Assembly: GCA_021780315.1 (NCBI GenBank)
Contig: JAJXYY010000007.1
Span: 54,667 to 118,666, forward strand
Reading direction: 5' to 3'
Origin: Acidobacteriota bacterium
GTDB taxonomy: Bacteria > Acidobacteriota > Terriglobia > Terriglobales > Acidobacteriaceae
DNA length: 64,000 nt
Every line of letters starts with the position of its first letter. Position 1 is the first letter of the stretch. Under the pieces are notes generated by a model, which was not told the DNA's origin, did not search any database, and saw only the letters and a list, made by a program, of their open reading frames with translations. A program made the translations under genes and the position numbers. Below, piece by piece: positions 1-8,343 of the stretch.

Positions 1-207
1 GCTCATGGCCAGGGGTGAAAAGCAGATGCAAGGTTGAGTGACGATATTTAGATACCTCTAAGTTAACAAAAGATAGTACGCTTTGGCGCGGATATTTGCG
101 GATGCGGCAGGAAGATTGCGCTATCTTTGGTTGGACAGATGGTTGTAGTTTGACCCTGAGACTTTTCTATACGTAACCGGAAGCGACTGACAGGGGTGAA
201 ACGCAGG
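1..207. other. Left-edge non-coding stretch upstream of the FHA-GAF-SpoIIE gene
   Basis: No gene is supported here. The stretch presumably carries the promoter of the following gene. A TTGACC at about 150-155 and a TATACG at about 168-173 can be seen, but the spacing of roughly 12 bases is too short for a standard sigma-70 promoter, so no promoter is called. Confidence 0.4.
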
Positions 208-1833
208 ATGACCATGGACACTCAGAACCAATTTGCCTTGCATGTTGTTACCGAAGGCATGCCCGACCAGCATCTTGTGCTGGATCACTTTCCTTTTACG
301 CTGGGTCGTCTGGCGGACCGTGACTGCGTGGTGGCCGATAAGTCAGTCTCGCGGGAACACGCGATGATCGTGCTGGAGGATGACGGGTTGGTCCTGGTGG
401 ATCAGGGTAGCCGATTTGGAACCTTTGTGAACGGTGAGCGGGTGGAGCGACGGGTGGTACATCCAGGCGACATCATTCAACTGGGATCGGATCTAGGACC
501 GACACTGCGTATGGTGCGCGAGGGAGGTGAGGCGGGCAGCAGCGCAAGCGGAATTCTACCTGACCTGAAGGTGTTGACCAAGACGGGGTCGGACTTTGAG
601 CGACTGAAGTGGTTTCTGGCGGCGGCACGGCGACTGAATGAGTTTGGTGCGATCGACGAGATTCTAGTGTCGCTGGTGGAGATCACGCTGCAGTTGACCA
701 AGGTGGAGCGCGGGTTTGTGTTTTTGAACGACGGCGAGGGCGGTATGCGGCTGGCAGTGGGGCGGACGCTGAACGGGCCGGTGCTGGAGGACGACTCGAA
801 CATCTCGCGGTCCGCGATTCAGCAGGCCATTCTGGGACAGTCGAAGTTTATCGTCACAGACACGCTCTCGGCCGAGTCGCAGATGACTTCCGAGAGCATG
901 GTGGTGCACAACATCCGCTCGGTGATCTGTATTCCCTTGCGGCGGCGCTCCGCGGATGCAGGCAGCGCCGCGGAGACCATGGGGGTGTTATATCTCGACA
1001 GCCGCCTTCATGCAGGGCGGTTGACGCTGGTGGAGCACGATCTGCTTGAGACCATTGCGAAGGAAGCCGCGGCGCTGGTGGAGAATGCTTACCTGGTCGA
1101 GTCGGAGGTGGCGGCGCGCAAGTACCGGACAGAGCTGGGGATCGCAGCGCAGATTCAGCAAGGGCTGATGAAGGTGCAGATGCCGAAGCTGCCCTACGTC
1201 GAGTTTGCGGCGAGAAGCATTCCCTGCCTGGAGATTGGCGGCGACTTCTACGACGTGATTGAAGCGCATGGAAGCTTGTACGTGATTATTGCGGACATCT
1301 CGGGCAAAGGAATCTCGGCGGCGCTACTGGCCTCGACCTTGCAGGGGATGCTGTATGCGCTGGTGATGGCGGAGTCGCCGCTGCCGGAGATTGCTTCGGT
1401 AGCCAACCAGTTTCTTTTTGCCAAGGATGTGGGCAAGTACGCGACCATGGTGATGGCGCGGGTGATGCAGGATGGTGTGGTGGAGTATATGAACTGCGGC
1501 CACGTCAAGCCGCTGGTGGTGAGTGGCGATCAAGTAGTCAAGCTGCAGGCGTCCAATCTGGTGGTAGGCCTGCTGCCAAGTGTGGCCTACGAGTCTTCCA
1601 GGTACCAGATGCAGCATGGCGACCGGTTGCTGCTGGTGACCGATGGTGTGACGGAAGCCGAGAACGTCGAGGGCGACTTCTACGGGGACGAAGCCCTGGA
1701 GGCAGCGGTGAAGTTGCCCAGCGTCGAGGCGATTCTCAGTGAGGTACAGGCGTTTATGGGAAGTGCCCCCAGCTCGGACGACTGCACCATCGTGGAAGTT
1801 CGTTACGGCGAAGCGCAGCCGGTAGTCTCGTAA
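208..1833 (+). CDS. FHA-GAF-SpoIIE (PP2C-type) serine phosphatase, RsbU-like
   Basis: Cytosolic signalling phosphatase, predicted to dephosphorylate a Ser/Thr-phosphorylated partner such as an anti-sigma antagonist. An FHA phosphothreonine-binding domain occupies about residues 10-95 (GRLADRD, SREHA and GTFVNG motifs). A GAF sensor domain spans about 140-300. A SpoIIE/PP2C domain spans about 325-540, with metal-binding motifs GGDFYD and ADISGKG and the C-terminal SSDDCT. No membrane segment is seen. The start is uncertain: GTG 196, ATG 208 and ATG 214 are in frame; 208 is chosen because AGGGGTG lies about nine bases upstream. No anti-sigma antagonist (STAS) or RsbW-like kinase gene is adjacent; the next gene is an ECF sigma factor, so the partner is unknown. 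The domain assignment is firm and the target is inference. Confidence 0.9.
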   Translation: MTMDTQNQFALHVVTEGMPDQHLVLDHFPFTLGRLADRDCVVADKSVSREHAMIVLEDDGLVLVDQGSRFGTFVNGERVERRVVHPGDIIQLGSDLGPTLRMVREGGEAGSSASGILPDLKVLTKTGSDFERLKWFLAAARRLNEFGAIDEILVSLVEITLQLTKVERGFVFLNDGEGGMRLAVGRTLNGPVLEDDSNISRSAIQQAILGQSKFIVTDTLSAESQMTSESMVVHNIRSVICIPLRRRSADAGSAAETMGVLYLDSRLHAGRLTLVEHDLLETIAKEAAALVENAYLVESEVAARKYRTELGIAAQIQQGLMKVQMPKLPYVEFAARSIPCLEIGGDFYDVIEAHGSLYVIIADISGKGISAALLASTLQGMLYALVMAESPLPEIASVANQFLFAKDVGKYATMVMARVMQDGVVEYMNCGHVKPLVVSGDQVVKLQASNLVVGLLPSVAYESSRYQMQHGDRLLLVTDGVTEAENVEGDFYGDEALEAAVKLPSVEAILSEVQAFMGSAPSSDDCTIVEVRYGEAQPVVS

Positions 1834-1987
1834 CGGAGATTCAACCATCTGTAACCATTCGCCGCGAAGCGACTCTTATGGGTGGCGTCGGAGATGCTGG
1901 CGCATGGACAGAAGCGTATCCCGGCGAGAGAGCCGTACTTTGGAGTGAATCATCGTTAGTCAGGAGACAGAGCTGATCGCAAGGATT

Positions 1988-2572
1988 GTGGCGGGCGAGA
2001 CGGCCTTGTTTCATGGGCTTATTCGTCCGTATGAGCGCTTGGTTTATCTGACGGCAATGTCGATTGTGCGGAACGAAGCGGATGCGGAGGATGTGGCGCA
2101 GGAGGCTGTGATTCTGGCATATCGTGGGCTCAAGTCGTTTCGGTCGGAGGCAAAGTTCAGTACCTGGCTGACGACCATTACGATGAACGCCGCGCGCGGC
2201 AAGCTGAGGCACGCGAAACGCGAACGCGTGGAGTCGCTGGAGGAGACCCTGGAGCAGAGTGATGGAGACTTTACACCGGCATTCCTGACGGATTGGCGGG
2301 AGATTCCCAGCGAAGCTCTTGAAAATAAGCAACTGCGGCACCAGATACGTGTGGCGGTGGAGGAGTTGCCGTTGATCTATCGAGAGGTGTTTGTACTGCG
2401 AACGATGAATGAACTGGATACAGAGGAGACGGCACGGCAACTGGGCGTGTCGGAGCAGGTGGTAAAGGTGCGGCTGCATCGCGCCAGAATGATGCTGCAG
2501 AAGAGATTGGTGGGAGAGATTGGGCGACAGGAACCGCCGCGTCGAAGATGGTTGTTTGGGAGGCGTCCATGA
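1988..2572 (+). CDS. RNA polymerase ECF-type sigma factor
   Basis: Alternative sigma factor. Region 2 is visible in LIRPYERLVYLTAMSIV followed by NEADAEDVAQEA and FSTWL; region 4 is LPLIYREVFVLR followed by the helix-turn-helix ETARQLGVSEQVVKVRLHRA. The listed start is GTG 1988, but the frame stays open upstream to a TGA at 1946 and reads VSQETELIARI directly before it, which resembles the usual first helix of such sigma factors. No ATG, GTG or TTG exists there. TTGGAG at 1940-1945 is well placed for a non-canonical ATC start at 1952; CTG 1973 is another option. The stop overlaps the start of the anti-sigma gene (ATGA), implying translational coupling. The sigma identity is firm; the true start is open. 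Confidence 0.9.
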   Translation: MAGETALFHGLIRPYERLVYLTAMSIVRNEADAEDVAQEAVILAYRGLKSFRSEAKFSTWLTTITMNAARGKLRHAKRERVESLEETLEQSDGDFTPAFLTDWREIPSEALENKQLRHQIRVAVEELPLIYREVFVLRTMNELDTEETARQLGVSEQVVKVRLHRARMMLQKRLVGEIGRQEPPRRRWLFGRRP

Positions 2573-2817
2573 GACTGGAGTGCAAGCATGTGTGGGCGCA
2601 CATCTCGGAGTATCTGGATCACACGCTGGATGCGGAGTTGCTGGCGCAGATCGAACTGCATCTGGAGCACTGCGAGGTATGCTCGGCGATTCTGGATTCG
2701 ACCAGAAACATATTGCTGCTCACGGCGGATGACCGGGTCTTCGAGCTGCCGGTGGGTTTCAGCGAAAGGCTGCACAAACGTCTGGACGAGGAACTCGCTG
2801 CGGCATCGTCGGGATGA
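2569..2817 (+). CDS. Small zinc-binding anti-sigma factor (zf-HC2/ZAS type)
   Basis: An 82-residue protein with the zinc anti-sigma signature H-x3-C-x2-C in HLEHCEVC at about residues 27-34 and an early Cys in LECKHVW. Proteins of this kind bind region 2 or 4 of the cognate ECF sigma factor and release it on redox or other signals. There is no transmembrane segment, so it should be a soluble cytosolic anti-sigma factor. The start is fixed by GGGAGG at 2558-2563 and by the ATGA overlap with the sigma gene stop. Pairing with the upstream sigma factor follows from the coupling; the signal is unknown. Confidence 0.85.
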   Translation: MRLECKHVWAHISEYLDHTLDAELLAQIELHLEHCEVCSAILDSTRNILLLTADDRVFELPVGFSERLHKRLDEELAAASSG

Positions 2818-2822
2818 TATGG

Positions 2823-3275
2823 CTACAACGTGTGATGGAAGCCGAAGTGCAAGTACTCTTCCACGCCGACAAGAAGCAGGGTGGCAAGCGAGAGAAACAG
2901 TTGAAGGCGCTGCTTGCGTAGATTGTCCGGCGCCAGTGGCTTCTGCCGCCACTGCGACGCGGGACGGTTCCGAAGATGACGGACGTGGAAGTAGATGGCG
3001 AGATTGAGTGCAGCGCCTAGGAAAGCGAAGAGCACCATGGGGATCCGTATCCAGTTGGAGTGAAACCAGACTATGGCCGCACCGGTTCCAACGCTCAGCG
3101 CAAGCGAGCCCAGACCAATGGCCAGACGGAGACCATTGATGGCGATGACCCCGGCGCAGATGCTTTGCAGGAAGGCAAAGATGAACGTAGACCAGACCAG
3201 AGCGGGAGATGCGTGGGTCGTGGCCGGGCCAGTCGACAAATCGAGTGGACTGGAAGCTTTGGTGGAAGTGGTCAT
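2823..3275 (-). CDS. Small multi-pass membrane protein of unknown function
   Basis: I do not recognise the family. The 150-residue product begins with a polar, Thr/Ser-rich N-terminus (MTTSTKASS) followed by about four hydrophobic segments near residues 25-47, 50-70, 77-98 and 122-140. The third segment ends in HVRHLRNR, a positively charged loop expected in the cytoplasm, and the C-terminus is His-rich (YLHFGFHH). The reading frame is open further upstream, but ATG 3275 gives the most natural N-terminus. It lies on the opposite strand, ending six bases from the anti-sigma gene stop. Confidence 0.6.
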   Translation of the reverse strand: MTTSTKASSPLDLSTGPATTHASPALVWSTFIFAFLQSICAGVIAINGLRLAIGLGSLALSVGTGAAIVWFHSNWIRIPMVLFAFLGAALNLAIYFHVRHLRNRPASQWRQKPLAPDNLRKQRLQLFLSLATLLLVGVEEYLHFGFHHTL

Positions 3276-3360
3276 GGTGGCAATGAACTCCGGCGCTGTT
3301 GCTCGGCTAACGACATAACTATAGTCGAGGGCGCACCTGGACGGGTAGAGGGATTTTGGC

Positions 3361-4338
3361 TTAGCGAATGGCACCGGCCTGCTGGAGTGCCTGCTTCATG
3401 CCCGCCATGCTGGTGCGGGTGCATTGCTCCGCAGAGCCACCGCCATTCCAGTGGGTTTCGAGGCTGACACCGTTGCGGTAGCCCATCTGCAGCAGTGCTT
3501 TGAACTGGGCAGCCCAGTCGATCACTCCGGTTCCGACCGGCTGCCAGGCGAAGCCGCTGGCGGAGTTGTTGCGAATGGCGTTCTTGACGTGGCAGTGGCC
3601 AATACGCTGCTTCGGTAGCAGGTTCCATCCCACCGGAAAAGCGTCGAGTTCGCCGCGGGCGACGGCGTTGCCGGGGTCCCAGTTCAGCATGAAGTTTGCC
3701 GACGGTACGGCGCTCAGCGTGCGAGCGGCTTCGCGTCCCGTAGCGGTGTTGCAGTCCAACTCGTTTTCCAGCAGAAAGATCACATTGTGTTTGGCGAAGG
3801 TGTTGGCTGCTTCGGCCAGCTTGGCATCCATGGCGGCGCGGAAGGGCGCCTGATCGTCCAGTCGCCAGAAGTCGAAGCCGCGCACACGGTTGGTCTTGAA
3901 GCGCTGGGCAAGTGCAATGCTCTTTTCCAGCACAGAGTCCTGCTGCTTGTAGCCAAAGTCCGCGCCGAACCAGTCGTTTTTTGGGCCGAAGCGGGACTGG
4001 GGTGCTCCGGGCCAGTAGGCCTTGAACAGCGGGCTGGCGATGTCGGTCACCTGGAGCTTGTATTTCGCGAGGATACCCTCGGCTTTGGCCAGATCGTCGT
4101 CGCCCATGTTGACCAGGTTCTTGCCCCACATACCGCGCAGTTCCACCCAGCGGAGTCCGAAGTCATTGGCAGCCACCGAGCAGGCGTGATCGAAGTCGGG
4201 CGAGATCTCATCCGTGATTACAGCGAGCTTGAAAGGCGAGTTCACCGGCGCAGCCATCGCGAAGCTGGGAGTGAAGCGCGTGGCGATAGCGGCTGCGGCG
4301 GTGGTGGTAAGAAAGCGGCGGCGGGAGAGCATTGACAT
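3361..4338 (-). CDS. Tat-exported sugar phosphate isomerase/epimerase-like TIM-barrel protein
   Basis: Member of the xylose-isomerase-like TIM-barrel superfamily (AP_endonuc_2 fold); 325 residues. The N-terminus has a Tat signal (SRRRFLTTTAAAA) with a likely cleavage after SFAMA, so it acts in the periplasm. Metal-binding residues expected of the fold are seen in LLENELD, NWDPGNA, GHCHVKN and SLETHWNGG. The start at 4338 is supported by GAGGAAG six bases upstream. It is downstream of, and on the same strand as, the TonB receptor at 4488-7955, separated by that gene's terminator. The substrate is unknown; exported relatives are often found with oxidative (3-keto) glycoside pathways, which is only a possibility here. 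Confidence 0.8.
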   Translation of the reverse strand: MSMLSRRRFLTTTAAAAIATRFTPSFAMAAPVNSPFKLAVITDEISPDFDHACSVAANDFGLRWVELRGMWGKNLVNMGDDDLAKAEGILAKYKLQVTDIASPLFKAYWPGAPQSRFGPKNDWFGADFGYKQQDSVLEKSIALAQRFKTNRVRGFDFWRLDDQAPFRAAMDAKLAEAANTFAKHNVIFLLENELDCNTATGREAARTLSAVPSANFMLNWDPGNAVARGELDAFPVGWNLLPKQRIGHCHVKNAIRNNSASGFAWQPVGTGVIDWAAQFKALLQMGYRNGVSLETHWNGGGSAEQCTRTSMAGMKQALQQAGAIR

Positions 4339-4431
4339 GGGTATCTTCCTCGAGGACGGACACATTCTAGTCGTTCGGAATGGAGGCGGACGGCGCGATC
4401 GTAACAAGCCAGACCATTGAGAGCTGCAGAC

Positions 4432-4476
4432 AAAAAAATAGCTCAGGATGACCAAGTTGACTTCGGTCATCCTGAG
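4432..4476 (-). terminator. Rho-independent terminator of the TonB receptor gene
   Basis: A perfect 12-bp stem (4442-4453 with 4465-4476, CTCAGGATGACC and its complement) encloses an 11-base loop. On the minus strand it is followed by a run of seven T (A-tract at 4432-4438). It lies 11 bases past the stop of the receptor gene. Confidence 0.85.
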
Positions 4477-4487
4477 TCGGTGCAAGG

Positions 4488-7400
4488 TTAGAAAGAAAGT
4501 TTGGCAGATAGCTGCAACGCACGGCCGCCGCCAACACCATTCACGCCGCTGCCGGAGCCGAGTGTGCTGGTGACCTGGCCGAGTACGCCGCTGGTGGTGG
4601 AGTTGTTGGGCTGTCCGAACTGGGGCGTATTGCTCAGTTGGAACGCATCGATGCGGGCGTTGAGACTGAACCGCTCCGTGAAGCGGAAGTCCTTGAAGGC
4701 GGAGAGATTGTCTTGAACGAAACCAGGTCCGTAGAACTGGTTGCGGCCGGTGTTGCCCAGCGAGACGATGCCGTTCGGAAACGTACCGACATAGCCGGCC
4801 GGTTGTCCGAACGAGGTGGGGTCGAACCAGTGCTTGCCGGAACCAACCTGCTTGAGTTTGCGATACGGTGCGACCAGATTGGCCGTCTGCAGCGTGCCGG
4901 GCGTGTTGAGGGACCCGCCGTTGGCCGTGACGGTAAAGGGAGTGCCGGAGACGATCGAGACAATTCCGGAGAGCTTCCAACCGCCAAAGGCAATGGCTGC
5001 AGGACCGGAGTTGAGCAAGCGATGACCTACGCCGATCGGAAGCTCATAGGTGAAGCTCTCCTCGAAGTTGAGACGGCGGTCGAAGTCGGCTGGCGCGTAG
5101 TTGCGGCGAGTGTCGATGAAGAAACTCAGACCTCCGTCGTCTCCACTCTGATAGCTGAGAGCTTTGCTCCAGGTGAAGGCGGACGAGGTGGAAAGTCCCT
5201 GAACAAATCGCCGCTGGAGTTGCACCTGCAGCGAGTTGTAGTTGGATGAGTTGCCGAGAAAGATAACATTGGTGGCTGCCGTCCGATGGAGAACTTTGCC
5301 GGGCAGCAGATTGGGCAGGTTGTACTCGGGATCGCTGGCGCTGCCGCCGCCGTACACGGTGGGCTGGTTGATGTTCTGGTTGGTGGCGATGTGTACGCCA
5401 TGGTTGCCAACGTATGCGACCTGCAGCGAGAACTGTCCGGGCAGGGCTTGCTGGACCGCCAGGTTCCACGACATGACGTAGGGGTTCTTGTAGTCGGAGG
5501 GAACCACGAAGTAGTTGGCCGCTACCAGTTGCGAGGTGTTGGTATCGATCAGCCCGTTGGAGGGGATCGGAACCGGCACGGGCGCAGGAAAGCCGGATTG
5601 GAAGGTTGGTGTGGTCACGCCATCGGCAAGCACCGCCGGGGTGTAGCCGTTCAGCGAGTTATAGGAATTGTTCGAACGAACCGGATAGTTGAACGCGTAG
5701 TTGTTGTCGGGATACTGGGTGTAGCTGATGCCGAAGCCGCCGCGGACTACGGTCTCTTCCGTCGCGCGGTAGGCGAAGCCGGTGCGTGGAGCGAAGTAGG
5801 TGTAGCGGGTCTTGATGCCGAGGTTGTTGGGAATACTGCCAACTCCGGAGAGCTGCAACTGGTTCTTGATGGGATCGTAGTTGGAGAAGCCCGCGGTCAC
5901 CTTCGGGGTCGCCGGCGGGTAGAACTCCCAGCGCAGGCCAAGGTCGAGCGTCAGCCGCGACGATGCCTGCCACTTGTCGCCCGCAAAGAGGAACACCCAC
6001 CAGTCGCGATAGGCAGGGAAGAACGTGTTGAGGTCGCGGCCCACCTGGCTGGGAACATCCAGCAGGAAGCTGGCAGCGTCGTTGGCGATGTTGGTCGTTG
6101 CACCGATGGTGGAGGTTTGATTTTCAGCGAAGGAGACCACCCCGCGCGGGCTGAACGTCTGGTCCTGCAACAGATCGTCGCGGACACGACGAACATCGGC
6201 CCCGAACTTGAAGGTGTGATTGTGGAAGACCTTGGTCCAGTGGTTGACGGCGTCGATATTCGCTTCGGCCCGAATCCAGGGCATGCTGGGCGAGTAGCCG
6301 ATCAGCGGCGAGGAGAAGGTGTTGCCTGGGAAGGAGACACCGACCTGACCGGTAGTGAACGGCTGGCCGCCGATGTTCACGCCCGGGATTCCGAGTGTGG
6401 TGGCGTCGTTGCTGCCGTAGTTGGAGGGCGAAGCGGTGTTGTGTAGGTGGGCTACGCCAAGACGGAGTTCAGTCAGCAGGGTGGCGGTAAAGGTGTGGTT
6501 GTAGTTGAGTCCGGTGCTGTAGGAGTTCTGCGTGCCGACGCCTTCGAAGGCACCCTGAGCAGGTCCACCGAAGAAGGCTCCGAAGACCGGTGCCTGCACG
6601 GTATTCACTTGCTGATAGCTGTAGCGGGCACTCAGCCGGTCTTTGGACGAGAGCGCGTAGTCAACCTTGGCATCGTACGTGTTGCTGCTTTTAACGAAGG
6701 CAAGATTGGCGTTGTAGTTGTTGGCCAGGGTATAGCCGTTGGGCGTGGTGCGGTTGGGTGCGGGGAGTCCCTGCAGAATCTTGAGGGAGATAGGGTTTAT
6801 GCGGCTGAGCGGAATCTGGTTGTTCGCGAACCTGCTGCGCCCGCTGCCATCGGGGTTGCCGGTTGCAGGATCGTAGATGATTCCAGCACCGTTGCTGGGG
6901 TTGATGGCGCTGCTGAGATCGATACACTGTCCACCGCCGGCGGTGCAGGGAACCAGTGTCGAAAACGCGGTTGAGGGAATGGTGAGGTTGTTGTTATTCG
7001 CTTCGTGATCTTCTGTGCGAAGGTAGTCAACGTAGAAGAACAGTTTGTCTTTGAACACAGGGCCGCCGATACCTCCACCGTAGTAGTTGTAGGCGACGTG
7101 GGGCAGCGTGGAAGAAAAGTAGTTTTTCGCGTTGAAGTACTGGTTCTGGAGAAACTCTTCCGCAAACCCGTGAAAGTGGTTCGTGCCGGATTTGAGAATC
7201 ACATTTGTAACTGCACCAGTTGCACGTCCAAGCTCAGCCTCGAAGTTGTTGGTGGAGATGTCAACGGTCTGAATGGCTTCCGCGGGCGGAATGATGATTT
7301 GCAGAAGACCAGTGCGTTCGCTGTCGTCGATGCCTTCGATCAGGTAGCTGTTGCCAAGCCGGGAGCTGCCGTTGATCCGGGTTTGCAGTGCACTTTGAGC

Positions 7401-7955
7401 ATTGAAGAACTGCGAGTGCTCGAAGGTGGCAGGGGTGGACCCTGGTATCAGGTTGAGTAGACCCTGGAAGTTGCGGTTGACGGCCAGGGGCATATCTTCC
7501 ACCTGTTGGGCTTCGATCTTGAAGCTCACGTCGGCGCGATCAGTCTGGAGTACAGGAGGCTCGTCGGTGACGGTAATCGTGTCAGTCACATTGCCGGTCT
7601 GGAGGCCAAGATCGATGCGGGTCGTAGAGTTGACCTGCACGTCTACGTTGCTATGGAGGGCTTTCTTGAAGCCCACGGCCTCACCCTGCACGGTGTAGGT
7701 GCCAGGTGTCAGGTCGGGGAAAGTGTAGTTGCCGCTCGAGTTCGTCTGGGTGGTGAAGGTGGCTCCCGTTGCTGGAACCGTGATGGTGATGGTGACTCCG
7801 GGGATGGCCGCCCCTGTGCTGTCGGTGACTGTCCCCAGCAACGTCGCGCTGACTGCCTGGCCAAATGCAGCATGGCCGAATGCGAGCAGCGTACAGATCG
7901 ATAGGGTGCACAGGACAGCATAGGTCAGAGATTTGATGACATACGTTCGGTACAT
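4488..7955 (-). CDS. TonB-dependent receptor, Oar-like, with carboxypeptidase-regulatory N-domain
   Basis: Outer-membrane receptor of 1155 residues. A signal peptide ends near AAFGQ. A carboxypeptidase-regulatory/Cna-B-type beta sandwich follows (ATLLGTVTDSTGAAIPGVTI), then a plug domain (about 130-260, with RINGSSRLGNSYLIEGIDDS and ATGAVTNVILKSGTN) and a long beta-barrel ending in aromatic LSAKLSF. Such Acidobacteria receptors are thought to bind oligosaccharides or peptides, but the ligand cannot be read from sequence. The start at ATG 7955 is chosen because GGAG lies eight bases upstream and the signal peptide begins there. Its promoter and terminator are both visible. It sits between two Tat-exported isomerase-like genes, which hints at a shared carbohydrate substrate. 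Confidence 0.9.
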   Translation of the reverse strand: MYRTYVIKSLTYAVLCTLSICTLLAFGHAAFGQAVSATLLGTVTDSTGAAIPGVTITITVPATGATFTTQTNSSGNYTFPDLTPGTYTVQGEAVGFKKALHSNVDVQVNSTTRIDLGLQTGNVTDTITVTDEPPVLQTDRADVSFKIEAQQVEDMPLAVNRNFQGLLNLIPGSTPATFEHSQFFNAQSALQTRINGSSRLGNSYLIEGIDDSERTGLLQIIIPPAEAIQTVDISTNNFEAELGRATGAVTNVILKSGTNHFHGFAEEFLQNQYFNAKNYFSSTLPHVAYNYYGGGIGGPVFKDKLFFYVDYLRTEDHEANNNNLTIPSTAFSTLVPCTAGGGQCIDLSSAINPSNGAGIIYDPATGNPDGSGRSRFANNQIPLSRINPISLKILQGLPAPNRTTPNGYTLANNYNANLAFVKSSNTYDAKVDYALSSKDRLSARYSYQQVNTVQAPVFGAFFGGPAQGAFEGVGTQNSYSTGLNYNHTFTATLLTELRLGVAHLHNTASPSNYGSNDATTLGIPGVNIGGQPFTTGQVGVSFPGNTFSSPLIGYSPSMPWIRAEANIDAVNHWTKVFHNHTFKFGADVRRVRDDLLQDQTFSPRGVVSFAENQTSTIGATTNIANDAASFLLDVPSQVGRDLNTFFPAYRDWWVFLFAGDKWQASSRLTLDLGLRWEFYPPATPKVTAGFSNYDPIKNQLQLSGVGSIPNNLGIKTRYTYFAPRTGFAYRATEETVVRGGFGISYTQYPDNNYAFNYPVRSNNSYNSLNGYTPAVLADGVTTPTFQSGFPAPVPVPIPSNGLIDTNTSQLVAANYFVVPSDYKNPYVMSWNLAVQQALPGQFSLQVAYVGNHGVHIATNQNINQPTVYGGGSASDPEYNLPNLLPGKVLHRTAATNVIFLGNSSNYNSLQVQLQRRFVQGLSTSSAFTWSKALSYQSGDDGGLSFFIDTRRNYAPADFDRRLNFEESFTYELPIGVGHRLLNSGPAAIAFGGWKLSGIVSIVSGTPFTVTANGGSLNTPGTLQTANLVAPYRKLKQVGSGKHWFDPTSFGQPAGYVGTFPNGIVSLGNTGRNQFYGPGFVQDNLSAFKDFRFTERFSLNARIDAFQLSNTPQFGQPNNSTTSGVLGQVTSTLGSGSGVNGVGGGRALQLSAKLSF

Positions 7956-8019
7956 AGTTTGGTCTCCAAAGGAAATAGTTGGCTGACGACTGCGGTATGT
8001 AGTTTTTAGGAGCGACCGA

Positions 8020-8048
8020 ACAGTAGCACTGGGCTCCTGGGTTGTCAA
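8020..8048 (-). promoter_or_regulatory. Sigma-70-type promoter for the TonB receptor at 4488-7955
   Basis: On the minus strand, TTGACA (8048-8043) and TACTGT (8025-8020) are separated by exactly 17 bases, about 65 bases upstream of the receptor start. Confidence 0.65.
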
Positions 8049-8343
8049 AGCAAAAAAGAAGCATTTTTCCTGACGAATTGAGCTATTTCAGCGCTATCTC
8101 TCAGAGAGCGCGACGCAGTTGAGAGGTTCAACCTGTTGTCGGTCATTGCACGCGGCGCCATGCAGCGTTGACTGCGGTGGTGCCAACGCAAGGTGTTTGT
8201 TGTGAGTCAGCACAAATAAGCCATGCAGCAAATGCCTGAATTGATAGCGGTTATCTCCACCTGCAGGAATTGTCTTGAGTCCTCGCAGCAGCTCCAAGTT
8301 AATTGCTAGACAAGAAGAAAGAAGTTCGCGTAGCATCCCGCGT
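8049..8343. promoter_or_regulatory. Divergent intergenic region with operator-like palindrome
   Basis: No gene is seen. A LacI/GntR-style imperfect palindrome GATAGCGGTTATC is at 8243-8255, and a related GATAGCGCT occurs on the other strand near 8088-8096. For the plus-strand gene at 8344, TTGAGT (8275-8280) and TTAATT (8299-8304) with an 18-base spacer form a weak promoter candidate. Confidence 0.35.
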
